Shown: positions 1 to 9,751 of the stretch, piece after piece
Layout: each line of letters starts with the position of its first letter
Position numbering within the stretch: the stretch's first letter is position 1
Notes under the pieces: generated by a model
What the model was told of the DNA's origin: nothing
Database searches by the model: none
What the model saw: only the letters and a program-made list of their open reading frames with translations
Source of the DNA: Kribbella aluminosa
GTDB taxonomy: Bacteria > Actinomycetota > Actinomycetes > Propionibacteriales > Kribbellaceae
Reading direction: 5' to 3'
Assembly: GCF_017876295.1 (NCBI RefSeq)
Contig: NZ_JAGINT010000002.1
Location: forward strand, 3,286,001 to 3,350,000
DNA length: 64,000 bases
Program-made: the position numbers and the translations under genes

Positions 1-126
1 ACCTGTCGCCAGACACCACCACCGCCCCTCAACGGCTCCGTCGCCGCGCACCCCGCGCACCCCGCGCACCCCCCGCGTGGCACGCAGCGAGCGGTTCTCC
101 ACAGCTTTCAAGTCGGGCTTCGAACG

Positions 127-1185
127 GTGCGCCGGACTCGTACCTTCTCTGGCGTGAAGGTCTTCCGCCGTACCCCACCCCCACCCCCGGACGTCCGGGC
201 GCGAGCACTCTCCCGCCTGGCAGTCCGGCCACCCACGCACGCCGACCCTCACACCCCCGACGTACCACCCGAAGACCCCGAGGAGCGTGATGAGGTGCGT
301 GGTGGATGGATCCCGGACCAAATACCCGACCGCCTACGCAACGCCCGCTGGACCCTCACCCCACGCCACATCCTGATCCTGGTGGCGGTCCTCGCCATAG
401 GCCTCACCTGGGCCACCTGGACCTTCGTCCACGCCCGCCCCACCCCGATCCCCGAAACCCACCCAGCCACCACGACCCCCGGCACCCCCGTAACCCAACC
501 CGGCACCGGCCCCACCCAACCGGGCGCGGGAACAAACCAACCCGGCGCCGCCCCAACCCAACCCGGCGCGGTATCCACGCAACTTGGCACAGGCGCCACG
601 CAGACCGGAACCGGGCCGAACCAACCTGGAGCCGGACCGACCCAACCCGGCCCCACCCAGCCTGGCGCGGCATCCATCCAACCCGGTGCCGCTCAAACCC
701 CACCCGATCCCGCCCAGTCACCCGGCACCGCAACCTCGTCCGGCCCGCAGTTGGTCGTGTACGTAGCCGGCAAGGTACGCCGCCCCGGCCTCGTCCACGC
801 CCCACCCGGCTCCCGCGTAGCCGACGTACTCACCCTGGCAGGCGGCCCCCTCCGGGGCGTAGACCTCACCACCCTCAACCTCGCCCGCCCAGTGACCGAC
901 GGCGAACAAATCAACGTAGGCCTACCGACCCAACCCTCACCTCCCAACCCATCGACCACCTCCACAACCACGTCTCCAAGAACCGCCCCCGGCACGACCG
1001 TCAACCTCAACACCGCCACGATCGACCAACTCGACACCCTGCCCGGCGTGGGCCCCGTCCTCGCCCAGCGAATCCTCGACTACCGAACCCAGAACGGCCC
1101 CTTCACCACGATCGACCAACTCCAGGAGGTCCCCGGCGTAGGTCCCAAGAAGTACGACTCCCTCAAGTCCCATGTCGGCATCTGA
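127..1185 (+). CDS. comEA: ComEA-like DNA-binding competence protein
   Basis: Membrane-anchored DNA receptor of the DNA-uptake machinery. The 352-residue product has a cytoplasmic N-terminus, one membrane segment at about residues 80-100 (ILILVAVLAIGLTW), a long Thr-Gln-Pro-Gly-Ala repeat spacer to about residue 200, an SLBB-like domain (VYVAGKVRRPG, then VADVLTLAGG) and a C-terminal pair of helix-hairpin-helix motifs (VNLNTATIDQLDTLPGVGP and FTTIDQLQEVPGVGPKK). Those are the hallmarks of ComEA. The start is GTG at 127; a GTG at 154 is an alternative. The 3' end overlaps the comEC start by 14 bp, so the pair is co-translated. The spacer repeats are unusually extended for the family. Confidence 0.88.
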   Translation: MRRTRTFSGVKVFRRTPPPPPDVRARALSRLAVRPPTHADPHTPDVPPEDPEERDEVRGGWIPDQIPDRLRNARWTLTPRHILILVAVLAIGLTWATWTFVHARPTPIPETHPATTTPGTPVTQPGTGPTQPGAGTNQPGAAPTQPGAVSTQLGTGATQTGTGPNQPGAGPTQPGPTQPGAASIQPGAAQTPPDPAQSPGTATSSGPQLVVYVAGKVRRPGLVHAPPGSRVADVLTLAGGPLRGVDLTTLNLARPVTDGEQINVGLPTQPSPPNPSTTSTTTSPRTAPGTTVNLNTATIDQLDTLPGVGPVLAQRILDYRTQNGPFTTIDQLQEVPGVGPKKYDSLKSHVGI

Positions 1186-3952
1186 CCCCGCCCCGGCCCC
1201 AGAGCGTCTACCGGAGCACGCACACGACGCCGCCCCCGACCTCACCCCCGAGCACCCGGCGGAGCCCCCACGACGCTCCACGTCAACGTCAGCCCCGACC
1301 CGAGAGCCGGACCCCGCTCCGGCCCTCAGCCCAGAGCCCTCGGGGGCGGCTGCACGAGGATGCATGTCGACGGCAGCTCCAGCTCGAGAGCCGGATCCCG
1401 CTCCAGCCCTCACACCCGTCCTCACTCCGGAGCACCCGGGGGTGGCTCGACCAGGCTCTACCTCGACGGCAGCTCCAGCCCGAGAGCCGGCCCTCACCCC
1501 GGCCCTCACCCCGGAGGCTGCGTTGGCGGCTGATGGGTTGGGTGGGGCCGAGGGAGTGGATGTGCGGTTGTTGCTGCCGGCGGGGGCTGGGTGGTTGGTG
1601 GCGGCAGTTTTGGTGGGGCGGGGGCCGGTGGTTGGTGGGGTAGTTGGTGGGGTGGCGCTGGTTTTGGCCGCGGTGGTGGGGCTGTTGTTGGTGTGGCGGC
1701 GGCGGCTGACTGACAACGGTGAGGTGGAGCCGTGGACGAGGGTCGCGTGGGTGGGAGTGGGGACATCGGTTGTTGTCGGGGGATTGGCGATCGCGGCGGC
1801 GCTGCAGGTTGCGACGGTGCGGGCCGGGCCGGTCTACGGGCTTGCGGGTGGTTCCGCGACGGTCAGCGTGCGGGTGCGCATCGACGGGGATCCGATCCTG
1901 AAGCAGAGCACCACCTCCAGGCGTCCGCCGTACGTCGTGGTGAAGGCAACTGTCGAGGAGGTACGCAGCCGGGCGAGCGGTCAGTCCTCCACCTCGGTTC
2001 GGGTTCGTACGCCGGTGCTCCTGATCGGCACCGCCAAGTGGAAGGACGTCAGGTTCGGCCAGCACGTCGACGCGAGTGGGCGGCTCGAGCGCGTCGACAG
2101 CGGTGGTGAGGTTGCCGCGATGCTCTCGACGCGGTCGCCGCCGCGCATCGTCGACGCGCCGCCGTGGTGGTTGCGTTCGGCCGAGCGTGTGCGAGCCGGC
2201 CTTCGGCAAGCGGTAGCCCACGAGCCAGACGACGTACGCGGACTCGTACCGGCACTGGTGATGGGGGACGTCTCCGGAGTCTCGGCCGAGTTGAACGCGG
2301 ACTTCCGGATCACCGGCCTCACGCATCTGTCCGCCGTCTCCGGGACGAACCTGACACTTCTACTGGCGTTCCTGCTCCCGCTGGCGCGGCTCATCGGCGT
2401 ACGGGCCCGTGGCCTGACGGTCGTCGGCGTGCTGACGGTTGTCGTGTTCGTCGTACTCGCCCGGCCGCAGCCGAGCGTGCTCCGGGCAGCCGCGATGGGC
2501 CTGATCGCGCTGGCCGCGATGACCGGCGGAGGAGGGCAGCGCCGTGCGGTGCGCAGTCTCTCGGTCGCGGTGATCGTGCTCTTGCTGCTCGACACCTCGC
2601 TCGCGCGGTCCGCCGGGTTCGCGTTGTCGGTGCTCGCGACCGCGGGGATCGTGCTGCTCGGGCCCGGTTGGCGGGATGCGTTGGCGCGTTGGCTTCCCGG
2701 CTGGCTGGCCGATGCGATCTCGTGCCCGCTTGCCGCACAACTCGCGTGTACGCCGATCGTCGCGTGGCTGTCGGGACAGGTGTCGCTGGTCGCGGTGGTG
2801 GCGAATCTGTTGGCCGGTCCAACGGTTGGTCCGGCGACGATCCTCGGGTTCGTGGCGGCCGGGGTTGCCTTGCTGAGTGCGGGATTGGCGCGGATCGTCG
2901 GGTGGGCGGCAGGCTGGCCCGCTCGGTGGATCATCCTCGTCGCGCGCGAGGGAGCCGATCTGCCCGGTGCCGAGAGTGCCTGGCCTGCAACGGTGTTCGG
3001 TGTCGCGGTACTGACGCTGCTCTGCCTGGCGCTCGTCTTTGGTATGCACCGCATCCTGGAGCGGCCGATCGCGATGATCCTGGCGACGGTGGTGCTGGCA
3101 GTCGTCGTACTGCGGCCGATCGGTACGTTCGGGTGGCCGCCGCGGGACTGGCTCTTCGCTGTCTGTGATGTCGGACAAGGGGACGGGTTGGTGCTGCGGG
3201 CGGGCGACGGTACGGCGGTGGTCGTCGATACCGGGCCGGATCCGGCGGCGATGGATCGGTGTCTGAAGGATCTTGGCGTTCGGCACATCCCGGTGGTTGT
3301 GCTCAGCCACTTTCATGCCGATCACGTCGGCGGGCTTGCCGGGGTGTTGAGCGGCCGGCAGGTCGACGAGATCGAGGTGACGCCGTACTTCTCGCCGCGG
3401 GCGGAGTACGACCGGGTGATGGAGCTCGCCGGGCACTCTGGGGCGGAGGTACGGACGGTCGCGTTTCACGAGCGGCGGGTTGTCGGGCAGGTGAGCTGGA
3501 CGACGTTGTGGCCGGCGAAGGTGCCGGCGCTTCCGCAGGCGGGTACGTCGTCGGCCACGTCAACGGACGAAGGATCTCCGGAGAACAATGCGAGCATCGC
3601 GATGATGGTCGAGGTGGGTGGTCTGCGGATCCTGCTCACCGGGGATCTGGAGCCTGAGTCGCAGCGGGCCGTGCTGGCGAGCGGGGCCGAGCTGCGGGCG
3701 GATGTGCTGAAGGTTCCGCACCATGGTTCGGCGCGGCAGGATCCGGCGTTCATCGCTGCCGTGAACGCCCGTCTGGCGGTCATCTCCGCGGGCCGCGACA
3801 ACGACTACGGCCACCCGGCGCCGAGGACGCTGGACCTCCTGTCACACAACACCACTCGCACAGCCACCACCAACGTCAGCGGCTCGCTGATCATCACCAA
3901 CCCGAACAACCGCCTCTCCCTTGCGACCCGCTCAAGTGAGGCGGTGGGTTAG
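1172..3952 (+). CDS. comEC: ComEC/Rec2 family competence channel protein
   Basis: Polytopic membrane protein that would carry single-stranded DNA through the membrane. The 926-residue product starts with about 120 residues of Pro/Ala/Glu-rich repeats (units like APAREPDPAPALTP), then a hydrophobic block, the competence domain (LTHLSAVSGTNLTLLLAFLL), further membrane helices, and from about residue 660 a metallo-beta-lactamase domain (CDVGQGDGLVL, then LSHFHADHVGG and LKVPHHGSARQ). It overlaps comEA at the start and ends 4 bp inside the convergent gene at 3949. Base composition switches from C-rich to G-rich near 1500, where the repeat region ends; a GTG downstream of the repeats could be the true start. 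Confidence 0.9.
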   Translation: MSASDPAPAPERLPEHAHDAAPDLTPEHPAEPPRRSTSTSAPTREPDPAPALSPEPSGAAARGCMSTAAPAREPDPAPALTPVLTPEHPGVARPGSTSTAAPAREPALTPALTPEAALAADGLGGAEGVDVRLLLPAGAGWLVAAVLVGRGPVVGGVVGGVALVLAAVVGLLLVWRRRLTDNGEVEPWTRVAWVGVGTSVVVGGLAIAAALQVATVRAGPVYGLAGGSATVSVRVRIDGDPILKQSTTSRRPPYVVVKATVEEVRSRASGQSSTSVRVRTPVLLIGTAKWKDVRFGQHVDASGRLERVDSGGEVAAMLSTRSPPRIVDAPPWWLRSAERVRAGLRQAVAHEPDDVRGLVPALVMGDVSGVSAELNADFRITGLTHLSAVSGTNLTLLLAFLLPLARLIGVRARGLTVVGVLTVVVFVVLARPQPSVLRAAAMGLIALAAMTGGGGQRRAVRSLSVAVIVLLLLDTSLARSAGFALSVLATAGIVLLGPGWRDALARWLPGWLADAISCPLAAQLACTPIVAWLSGQVSLVAVVANLLAGPTVGPATILGFVAAGVALLSAGLARIVGWAAGWPARWIILVAREGADLPGAESAWPATVFGVAVLTLLCLALVFGMHRILERPIAMILATVVLAVVVLRPIGTFGWPPRDWLFAVCDVGQGDGLVLRAGDGTAVVVDTGPDPAAMDRCLKDLGVRHIPVVVLSHFHADHVGGLAGVLSGRQVDEIEVTPYFSPRAEYDRVMELAGHSGAEVRTVAFHERRVVGQVSWTTLWPAKVPALPQAGTSSATSTDEGSPENNASIAMMVEVGGLRILLTGDLEPESQRAVLASGAELRADVLKVPHHGSARQDPAFIAAVNARLAVISAGRDNDYGHPAPRTLDLLSHNTTRTATTNVSGSLIITNPNNRLSLATRSSEAVG

Positions 3953-4524
3953 AAGGTGGTTGACGAGGTGGGAAGGGTGTTGGTGATCTGGTCGCCCAGG
4001 GACCAGGCGGCTACTCGGGAAGCGATGTGGGCGGGGACGAGGGCCGAGACGCCGGGGACGGCCGGGACGTCGTACGTGGCGTGGGCGTCGTGGGGGAGGG
4101 TTACCTGGTAGCCGCGGGAGATGGCGGTTTGGGCAGTGGCGCGGACGCACATTTCGGACATGACGCCGCAGATGGCGAGCGAGCGTACGCCGGCTGACAC
4201 CAGGACCTCACCGAGGGGCGTGGCGTCGAAGCCGTCGTCGCGCGGCTTGCGGATGACGTGTTCGCGGGGGCCGGGGTTGACCGGAAGATACAGCTCCCAG
4301 CCGGGGGTGCCAGGTTCGTCGTCGGCTCCGGGCGGGCCGTCGTTCTGGAGGTGTACGACGACTGCGCCGGCTTTCCGTGCGCGGTCGAGGAGATCGCGGA
4401 CCCGGTCCAGGAGTTGGGTGGCGCCTGGTACCGCGTCGGGGCCGGACACGAAGGCGGTCTGCATGTCCACGACGATCAGCGCATCGCAGGCGCCGGAAGC
4501 CGGCGCGTCGGTAGCGGAGGTCAT
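3949..4524 (-). CDS. Isochorismatase-family cysteine hydrolase
   Basis: Probable amidohydrolase of the isochorismatase/nicotinamidase fold, cytosolic. The 191-residue product shows the family aspartate (ALIVVDMQTAFV), a lysine in the middle (HVIRKPRDDGFDATPL) and the nucleophilic cysteine in the closing motif (VRSLAICGVMSEMCVRATA). Start is ATG at 4524 because AGGATGAGG lies just upstream; an ATG at 4533 is possible. The substrate cannot be told from sequence. It is divergent from holA and convergent with comEC, with stop codons overlapping, so it is probably transcribed alone. Confidence 0.8.
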   Translation of the reverse strand: MTSATDAPASGACDALIVVDMQTAFVSGPDAVPGATQLLDRVRDLLDRARKAGAVVVHLQNDGPPGADDEPGTPGWELYLPVNPGPREHVIRKPRDDGFDATPLGEVLVSAGVRSLAICGVMSEMCVRATAQTAISRGYQVTLPHDAHATYDVPAVPGVSALVPAHIASRVAAWSLGDQITNTLPTSSTTF

Positions 4525-4595
4525 GGGCCTCATCCTGGCGGGTTCGGGCGTGGGTGCGCACCCGGATTGTCCGGGCGTCGTGGGATGCTGGCACC

Positions 4596-5600
4596 GTGGC
4601 TGCTCGTAAAGGTTCTGCGCCGAAGCTCGGTGATGTCCTGCTGGTGACCGGCGCCGAGTCGTTCCTGGCGGATCGGGCGGTGCGGTCGGCCATCGCGGCG
4701 GTGTCCAAGAACAGTGCGGCCGTGTCCAGGAACAGCTCCGAGGTCGAGGTGACGGACGTCGACGCGTCGATGCTGGACGTCGGGGTGTTCGCGGAGCTCA
4801 CCGGGCCGTCGCTGTTCGCGAGCGAGCGGGTGCTGGTGCTGCGGGCGCTCGAGAACCTGCCGAGCGAGATGGCGGCGCATCTGATCGAGTACGCCGGGGC
4901 ACCGGTGGACGACGTGCTCGTGGTGCTCGTGCATTCGGGTGGGCAGAAGGGCAAGGGCGTTCTCGACAAGTTGCGGAAGGCATCGGTCAACGAGGTCGTC
5001 GCGACGGCGCCGAAGGCGTGGGAGTTGCCGCAGTTCGTCGCGGGGGAGATCCGGTTGCTGGGCGGGTCGGTCGACGAGGGGGCGGCGTCGGCGCTGGTCG
5101 ACGCGGTCGGGCACGATCTGCGGGCGCTGGCCGGGGCGTGTGCGCAGTTGGTGTCGGACTCGGGCGGGCAGGCGGTCACGGCCGAGCTGATCGGGCAGTA
5201 CTTCGGGGGGCGCGCGGAGGTGACGAGCTTCGCGGTCGCGGATGCGACGATCGCCGGGCGGACGGAGCCGGCGCTGGAGCAGTTGCGGTGGGCGCTGGAC
5301 TGCGGGGTTGCGCCAGTGCTGGTGACGAGTGCGATGGCCGGCGGGTTGCGCGGGCTCGCGAAGTACGCGAGCGCGTCGGGCGGGATGCGGGACGCGGATC
5401 TGGCGCGCGAGGTCGGCGTACCGCCGTGGAAGCTGAAGCAGCTCAAGCAGCAGTCGCGAGGCTGGACGCCGGGCGGGCTGGCCGCCGCGATCAAGGCCGT
5501 CGCCCAGGCCGACGCCGACGTCAAAGGCGCCTCCGGCGACGCCGGCTACGCCCTCGAACGCATGGTCCTGACCATCACCCGAGCCCACGGCCGCCGCTAG
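4596..5600 (+). CDS. holA: DNA polymerase III delta subunit
   Basis: Clamp-loader subunit that opens the beta sliding clamp at replication forks. The 334-residue product starts at GTG 4596 (reading VAARKGSAPKLGDVLLVTGAE); the frame stays open upstream but that part does not resemble the family. The N-terminal AAA+-like domain has the GAESFLADRAV segment typical of HolA, and the C-terminal part (VPPWKLKQLKQQSRGW, then LERMVLTITRAHG) matches the helical collar domain. It lies next to comEC and convergent with rpsT, the gene order usual in actinobacteria and many other bacteria. Confidence 0.88.
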   Translation: MAARKGSAPKLGDVLLVTGAESFLADRAVRSAIAAVSKNSAAVSRNSSEVEVTDVDASMLDVGVFAELTGPSLFASERVLVLRALENLPSEMAAHLIEYAGAPVDDVLVVLVHSGGQKGKGVLDKLRKASVNEVVATAPKAWELPQFVAGEIRLLGGSVDEGAASALVDAVGHDLRALAGACAQLVSDSGGQAVTAELIGQYFGGRAEVTSFAVADATIAGRTEPALEQLRWALDCGVAPVLVTSAMAGGLRGLAKYASASGGMRDADLAREVGVPPWKLKQLKQQSRGWTPGGLAAAIKAVAQADADVKGASGDAGYALERMVLTITRAHGRR

Positions 5601-5633
5601 CCACCTCGGCGAGGGTGGTTCTGGGTACGCAAA

Positions 5634-5692
5634 AACGATCGGCCGGTCGCGGGGACGGGCCGATCGTTCGGGGTCGCGTCAGGGACGCGACC
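5634..5692. terminator. Double-hairpin terminator between holA and rpsT
   Basis: A perfect 11-bp inverted repeat (5634-5644 AACGATCGGCC with 5658-5668) is preceded on the plus strand by five A residues, so the minus-strand transcript of rpsT reads hairpin then U-tract. A second perfect 9-bp repeat (5672-5680 GGTCGCGTC with 5684-5692) lies closer to rpsT. The pair can stop rpsT transcription and probably also holA readthrough. Confidence 0.75.
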
Positions 5693-5698
5693 GGGGTG

Positions 5699-5959
5699 TC
5701 AGATAGACGCGGCCTTCTTGAAGATGGCCGACTTGCGGTTGGCGGCCTGGTTGGCGTGGATCACGCCCTTGCTGACGGCCTTGTCCAGCAGCCGACCGGC
5801 CTTGCGAGCGGTGTCGTTGGCCTTCTCGGCCTCGCCGGCCTCGACGGCCTCGTGGAAGCGCCGGACAGCCGTCTTGAGGGTCGACTTCACGGACTTGTTG
5901 CGAAGTCGCGCAGCCTCGTTCTGGCGGTTGCGCTTGATCTGGGACTTGATGTTCGCCAC
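5699..5959 (-). CDS. rpsT: 30S ribosomal protein S20
   Basis: Small-subunit ribosomal protein bS20, binding 16S rRNA during early assembly. The 86-residue product starts with the standard [21 protein letters not shown] after a GTG initiator and is rich in Lys, Arg and Ala throughout, ending [22 protein letters not shown], as expected for the family at full length. It is a single-gene unit with its own terminator downstream. The non-AUG start resembles rpsT of other bacteria, where the weak start takes part in autoregulation; whether that applies here is not shown. Confidence 0.95.
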   Translation of the reverse strand: MANIKSQIKRNRQNEAARLRNKSVKSTLKTAVRRFHEAVEAGEAEKANDTARKAGRLLDKAVSKGVIHANQAANRKSAIFKKAASI

Positions 5960-6080
5960 GGAGCAGAGCCTCGATCAGGTGTGTGCGGTCATTACGGAAG
6001 GTGTCGCGGCGCACGACTGAACAACCACCCGTGGGCGCGCGAAGAGCCAGATTACCAACAAGCGGCGCCCACCTCCAAAC

Positions 6081-6563
6081 TCAGCCGGCCTCGGCGGCGG
6101 ACTTCAGCCGCGTCAGCGTGGTGTGGATGCCTTCGGCGTTGCGCGGGGTGCGGTTGCCGAAGACCGGTCGGAACAGCACCTTCAAGGCAGCCGGGCGGTG
6201 GTCGGTCCAGGACTCGGTGACCGTGCAGCCGTCGGCGGTGACCACGAACTCGTAGTCCCAGCGCGAGATCGGGACCGGGCCGAAGGTGATGTCGAAGGTG
6301 AACCGGCGGCCCGGGTCCGCGGTCACCACCGTGCCGAAGGTGAACCATCGGACGAAGCCGACCCGGTTGTGCCCGACGAACCGCGAACCCGCCGCCGGAC
6401 CGATCCGGGACGAGGCGCCCCCGGACGACGAGCCGGACGGCGACGACCAGGTCACGCGGGTGCACTCCGGGCTCCACTCGCCCATCCGCGGTAGATCGCT
6501 GACCAATCGATACAGTGTGTCAGCGGTCGACTGCACTGCGATGGACTCGGTCAGATCGGGCAT
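6081..6563 (-). CDS. SRPBCC (START-like) superfamily protein
   Basis: Small hydrophobic-ligand-binding fold protein of the polyketide cyclase/dehydrase type, cytosolic, 160 residues. The N-terminus MPDLTESIAVQSTADTLYRL and the segment SDLPRMGEWSPECTRVTW are typical of actinobacterial SRPBCC proteins. The later VTESWTDHRP and FGNRTPRNAEGIHTTLTRLK also fit. ATG at 6563 is preceded by GGAAGGG at good spacing; the open frame upstream is spurious. It is divergent from the subtilase gene across 127 bp. Ligand and role are unknown. Confidence 0.78.
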   Translation of the reverse strand: MPDLTESIAVQSTADTLYRLVSDLPRMGEWSPECTRVTWSSPSGSSSGGASSRIGPAAGSRFVGHNRVGFVRWFTFGTVVTADPGRRFTFDITFGPVPISRWDYEFVVTADGCTVTESWTDHRPAALKVLFRPVFGNRTPRNAEGIHTTLTRLKSAAEAG

Positions 6564-6690
6564 CGGGTTTTCCCTTCCATCGGCGGTCGCCGGCTGTGCT
6601 GAGCGTGACACTGCCGGCGACCGACGGCATACTCGGGGCCTCGCGAGCCCCATCGCTCCCCATCGCTCCGCCAAGCCCTGGAGGAACTCC

Positions 6691-9600
6691 GTGACCCGCA
6701 AACGACCGGCGATCCTGGTCGCCACCGCACTGATCGCCGCCGCGGCAGGCGTCCCCGTGCTGGTGAACGCCGCCAGCGCCAGCCAGCCGGCCGCACAGCC
6801 GTCCGCACCGGCCGCACAGTCGTCCGACCCGGAGGTGAAGCGTTCCGAGACCGGTTCGTACATCGTCCAGCTCGACGACTCGCCCGTCGCGGAGTACGAC
6901 GGTGACATCGCCGGCCTCGCCGCCACCAAGGTGCTGCCCGGCGCGAAGCTGCTGAAGACCGCGGCGCCCGTCGTCGATTACGTGAAGCACCTCGCGAACG
7001 AGCGCAGCGACGTACTCAAGGCCGTCCCGCAGGTCAGGAAGCTCTACGACTACAACTATACGTACGCCGGTTTCTCGGCCGAGATGTCGTACGACGACGC
7101 CGTGAAGCTGGCGAAGTCGTCGGGTGTGAAGAGCGTCGAGCCGAGCGAGATCGAGCACGCCGACACCGTCGACACCCCGCGCTTCCTCGGGCTGTCCGGG
7201 AAGGGCGGCGCCTGGCAGCAGGCGGGCGGCGTCGACAAGGCCGGCGACGGGGTGATCATCGGCATGATCGACTCCGGGTACGTCCCGGAGCGCCCGAGCT
7301 TCGCGCCGATGAAGACCACCAAGCAGTCCGACGCGATCGTCGCGAAGAAGTGGAAGGGCACCTGCCAGGCCGGCGAGGAGGCACCCGTCACCTGCAACAA
7401 CAAGGTGATCGGTGCGCGGTACTTCGACAAGGGCATCGGCAACCGCCCGATCCCGGCGGAGTTCAAGTCGCCGCGCGACTACGGCGGCCACGGCACGCAC
7501 ACCGCGAGTACGGCGGCCGGCAACAACGGCGTCGACATGACCGTCATGGGCCGCGACTACGGCAAGGGCTCCGGTATGGCGCCGCACGCCCGGCTGGCGA
7601 TCTACAAGGCGTTGTGGGCGGTCGACGCGTCCGGCGGCGGCAGCGGTACGGACGCCGACATCGTGGCCGCGATCGACGCCGCGGTGTCGGACGGCGTCGA
7701 CGTCATCAACTACTCGATCTCCGGCAGCGGGTCGACGTACGTGAACGCCACCGGGCTCGCGTTCCTGCGGGCCGCCAAGGCGGGGGTCTTCGTGGCGAGC
7801 AGCGCCGGGAACACCGGTCCGGGCGACGCGACCGTCGGCAAGACGTACCCCTGGGTCATGTCCGTTGCCAACGGCACCCATGACCGCGACATCCAGACCA
7901 CGGTGACGCTCGGGAACGGCAAGGCCTACACCGGTGCGGGCATCGGTTCCGGTACGCCGCAGGCGCCGGTGGTGCTGGCGAAGGACGCCGGCCTGGCCGG
8001 TGCCGATCCGGCGAACCTCACCCTCTGCCAGGCCGGCACGCTCGACCCGGCCAAGGTGACGGGCAAGATCGTGGTCTGCGACCGCGGTGTGAACGCCCGG
8101 GCCGACAAGAGCCTGCAGGTGAAGAACGCCGGCGGTATCGGCATGATCCTGCTGAACATCACCCCCGGCACGCTGGACGCCGACCTGCACGCGGTCCCGA
8201 CCGTCCACCTGGACGACACCAAGGCGGCCGAGGTCAAGGCGTACGTCAGCGGTACCGCGAACCCGACCGCGACGATCGGCGCCGGTACGCCGGTCCGCGT
8301 CAACGCCCCGATGGTCGCGAGCTCGTCGAGCCGCGGTCCGTCCCCGGCCGGCAACGGCGACCTGCTGAAGCCGGACATCATGGCACCGGGCACGAACGTG
8401 CTGGCCGCGACCACCGCGTTCAGCGCGGCCGGCGGCGAGTACGCGTTCATGAGCGGTACGTCGATGGCCACGCCGCACATCGCCGGGATCGCGGCGGTCC
8501 TGAAGAGCGCGCACCCGACCTGGTCGCCGATGGCGATCAAGTCCGCGATGATGACGACCGCGACCGACAAGGACACCAGCGGCAAGCCGATCAAGAACGA
8601 CTCCGGCTCGGCGGCCAACCCGTTCGGGTACGGCGCCGGCGAGGTGCAGCCGAAGTACGGCATGGATCCGGGCCTGGTGTACGACTCGACGTACACGGAC
8701 TGGACGAAGTTCATCTGCGGTTCCGGTCAGGTGCCGAGCACACACGAGCTGTGTGCGAACGGCAAGATCGACCTGAGCGACCTCAACTACCCGACGATCG
8801 CGATCGGCGACCTGGCGGGCAAACAGACAGTGACCCGGACGGTCACGAACGTCGGCAGGACGCCCGAGGTGTACTTCCCGAAGGTCGAGGGTGCGAAGGG
8901 GCTCAAGGTGACGGTGTCGCCGAAGCTGCTGGTCACGTTCCCGGGCCGCAGTGCGACGTACACCGCCACCATCGAGAACAACGGCGCCCCGCTCGAGCAG
9001 TACTCGTTCGGCAAGCTGGTCTGGAAGTCGGCGAAGCACTCCGTCGCCAGCACGCTCGCGATCAAGCCGCTCACGGTGAAGGCACCGGTCCAGGTCAACG
9101 GCACCGGGACTGCGGGCTCCGTTGACGTCCCGATCACCGCCGGGTACGCCGGGACGCTCAACACGACGGCCCTGGGGCTTAACCCGGCGACGGTCGCCGA
9201 GGCCACACTGAAGAACCCGGGAGGCGTGGCGTTCCCGACCACCGCGCCGAAGGTGAACGACCACGTCGCGAAGTTCACGGCTGACGTCCCGGTGGGTACG
9301 ACGTACGCGAGGTTCTCCACGTTCGACGCCGACTACCCAGCAGGCACCGACCTGGACGTGTTCGTCTACAAGGCCGGTACGACGACCCTGCTCGGAAGCA
9401 GCACCGGTGGCTCCGCCGAGGAAGAGGTGAACCTGTCGCAGCCCGCGGGCGGTCCGGTGGACGTGTACGTCGACCTGTACGCCGGAGCCAACGAGCAGCA
9501 GGTCAAGCTCAACCACTGGGAGCTACAGAAGAGCACAGGCAACCTGACTGCCACCCCTGCCACCCAGCAGGTGCAGGTAGCCGGCCAGGCCACCGTGACC

Positions 9601-9705
9601 GCGAACTGGTCCGGCCTCACCGCCGGCACCCGCTACCTCGGCCAACTGCACTTCTCCGACGGCGCAGACGGCTCCGGCTCCACCGTGGTACGCGTAGACA
9701 GCTGA
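6691..9705 (+). CDS. Secreted S8 family serine peptidase (subtilase)
   Basis: Extracellular endoprotease. The 1004-residue product begins at GTG 6691 behind GGAGGAACTCC. It has a signal peptide (RKRPAILVATALIAAAAG with Ala-rich cleavage region), an I9-type propeptide (SYIVQLDDSPVAEY to about residue 155) and a subtilisin domain with Asp near 194 (GMIDSGY), His near 267 (GGHGTHTAS) and Ser near 591 (MSGTSMATPH). A PA-like insertion lies between His and Ser, followed by a fibronectin-like domain (TVTRTVTNVGR) and a C-terminal beta-rich tail. The layout matches the large PA-containing subtilases of actinobacteria and plants. A strong terminator follows. Confidence 0.92.
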   Translation: MTRKRPAILVATALIAAAAGVPVLVNAASASQPAAQPSAPAAQSSDPEVKRSETGSYIVQLDDSPVAEYDGDIAGLAATKVLPGAKLLKTAAPVVDYVKHLANERSDVLKAVPQVRKLYDYNYTYAGFSAEMSYDDAVKLAKSSGVKSVEPSEIEHADTVDTPRFLGLSGKGGAWQQAGGVDKAGDGVIIGMIDSGYVPERPSFAPMKTTKQSDAIVAKKWKGTCQAGEEAPVTCNNKVIGARYFDKGIGNRPIPAEFKSPRDYGGHGTHTASTAAGNNGVDMTVMGRDYGKGSGMAPHARLAIYKALWAVDASGGGSGTDADIVAAIDAAVSDGVDVINYSISGSGSTYVNATGLAFLRAAKAGVFVASSAGNTGPGDATVGKTYPWVMSVANGTHDRDIQTTVTLGNGKAYTGAGIGSGTPQAPVVLAKDAGLAGADPANLTLCQAGTLDPAKVTGKIVVCDRGVNARADKSLQVKNAGGIGMILLNITPGTLDADLHAVPTVHLDDTKAAEVKAYVSGTANPTATIGAGTPVRVNAPMVASSSSRGPSPAGNGDLLKPDIMAPGTNVLAATTAFSAAGGEYAFMSGTSMATPHIAGIAAVLKSAHPTWSPMAIKSAMMTTATDKDTSGKPIKNDSGSAANPFGYGAGEVQPKYGMDPGLVYDSTYTDWTKFICGSGQVPSTHELCANGKIDLSDLNYPTIAIGDLAGKQTVTRTVTNVGRTPEVYFPKVEGAKGLKVTVSPKLLVTFPGRSATYTATIENNGAPLEQYSFGKLVWKSAKHSVASTLAIKPLTVKAPVQVNGTGTAGSVDVPITAGYAGTLNTTALGLNPATVAEATLKNPGGVAFPTTAPKVNDHVAKFTADVPVGTTYARFSTFDADYPAGTDLDVFVYKAGTTTLLGSSTGGSAEEEVNLSQPAGGPVDVYVDLYAGANEQQVKLNHWELQKSTGNLTATPATQQVQVAGQATVTANWSGLTAGTRYLGQLHFSDGADGSGSTVVRVDS

Positions 9706-9715
9706 ACAACCCAGA

Positions 9716-9744
9716 GGGCGGCCCGGCAGGCGGCCGGGCCGCCC
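9716..9744. terminator. GC-rich hairpin terminator after the subtilase
   Basis: A perfect 11-bp inverted repeat, GGGCGGCCCGG at 9716-9726 and its complement at 9734-9744, with a 7-base loop and followed by TTGTCT. It sits 10 bp after the subtilase stop and 7 bp before the stop of the convergent gene, so it can serve both. Confidence 0.8.
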
Positions 9745-9751
9745 TTGTCTG

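Noticed and set aside
6047-6053. TAATCT as the -10 box of rpsT
   Set aside because: The base match is fair, but no -35 box is visible at proper distance, so no promoter is claimed.
6520-9516. 998-codon open frame antisense to the subtilase
   Set aside because: It mirrors the codon bias of the subtilase gene, is Arg/Gly/Val/Asp-rich without any domain, and has no ribosome site; the sense strand has complete catalytic motifs.
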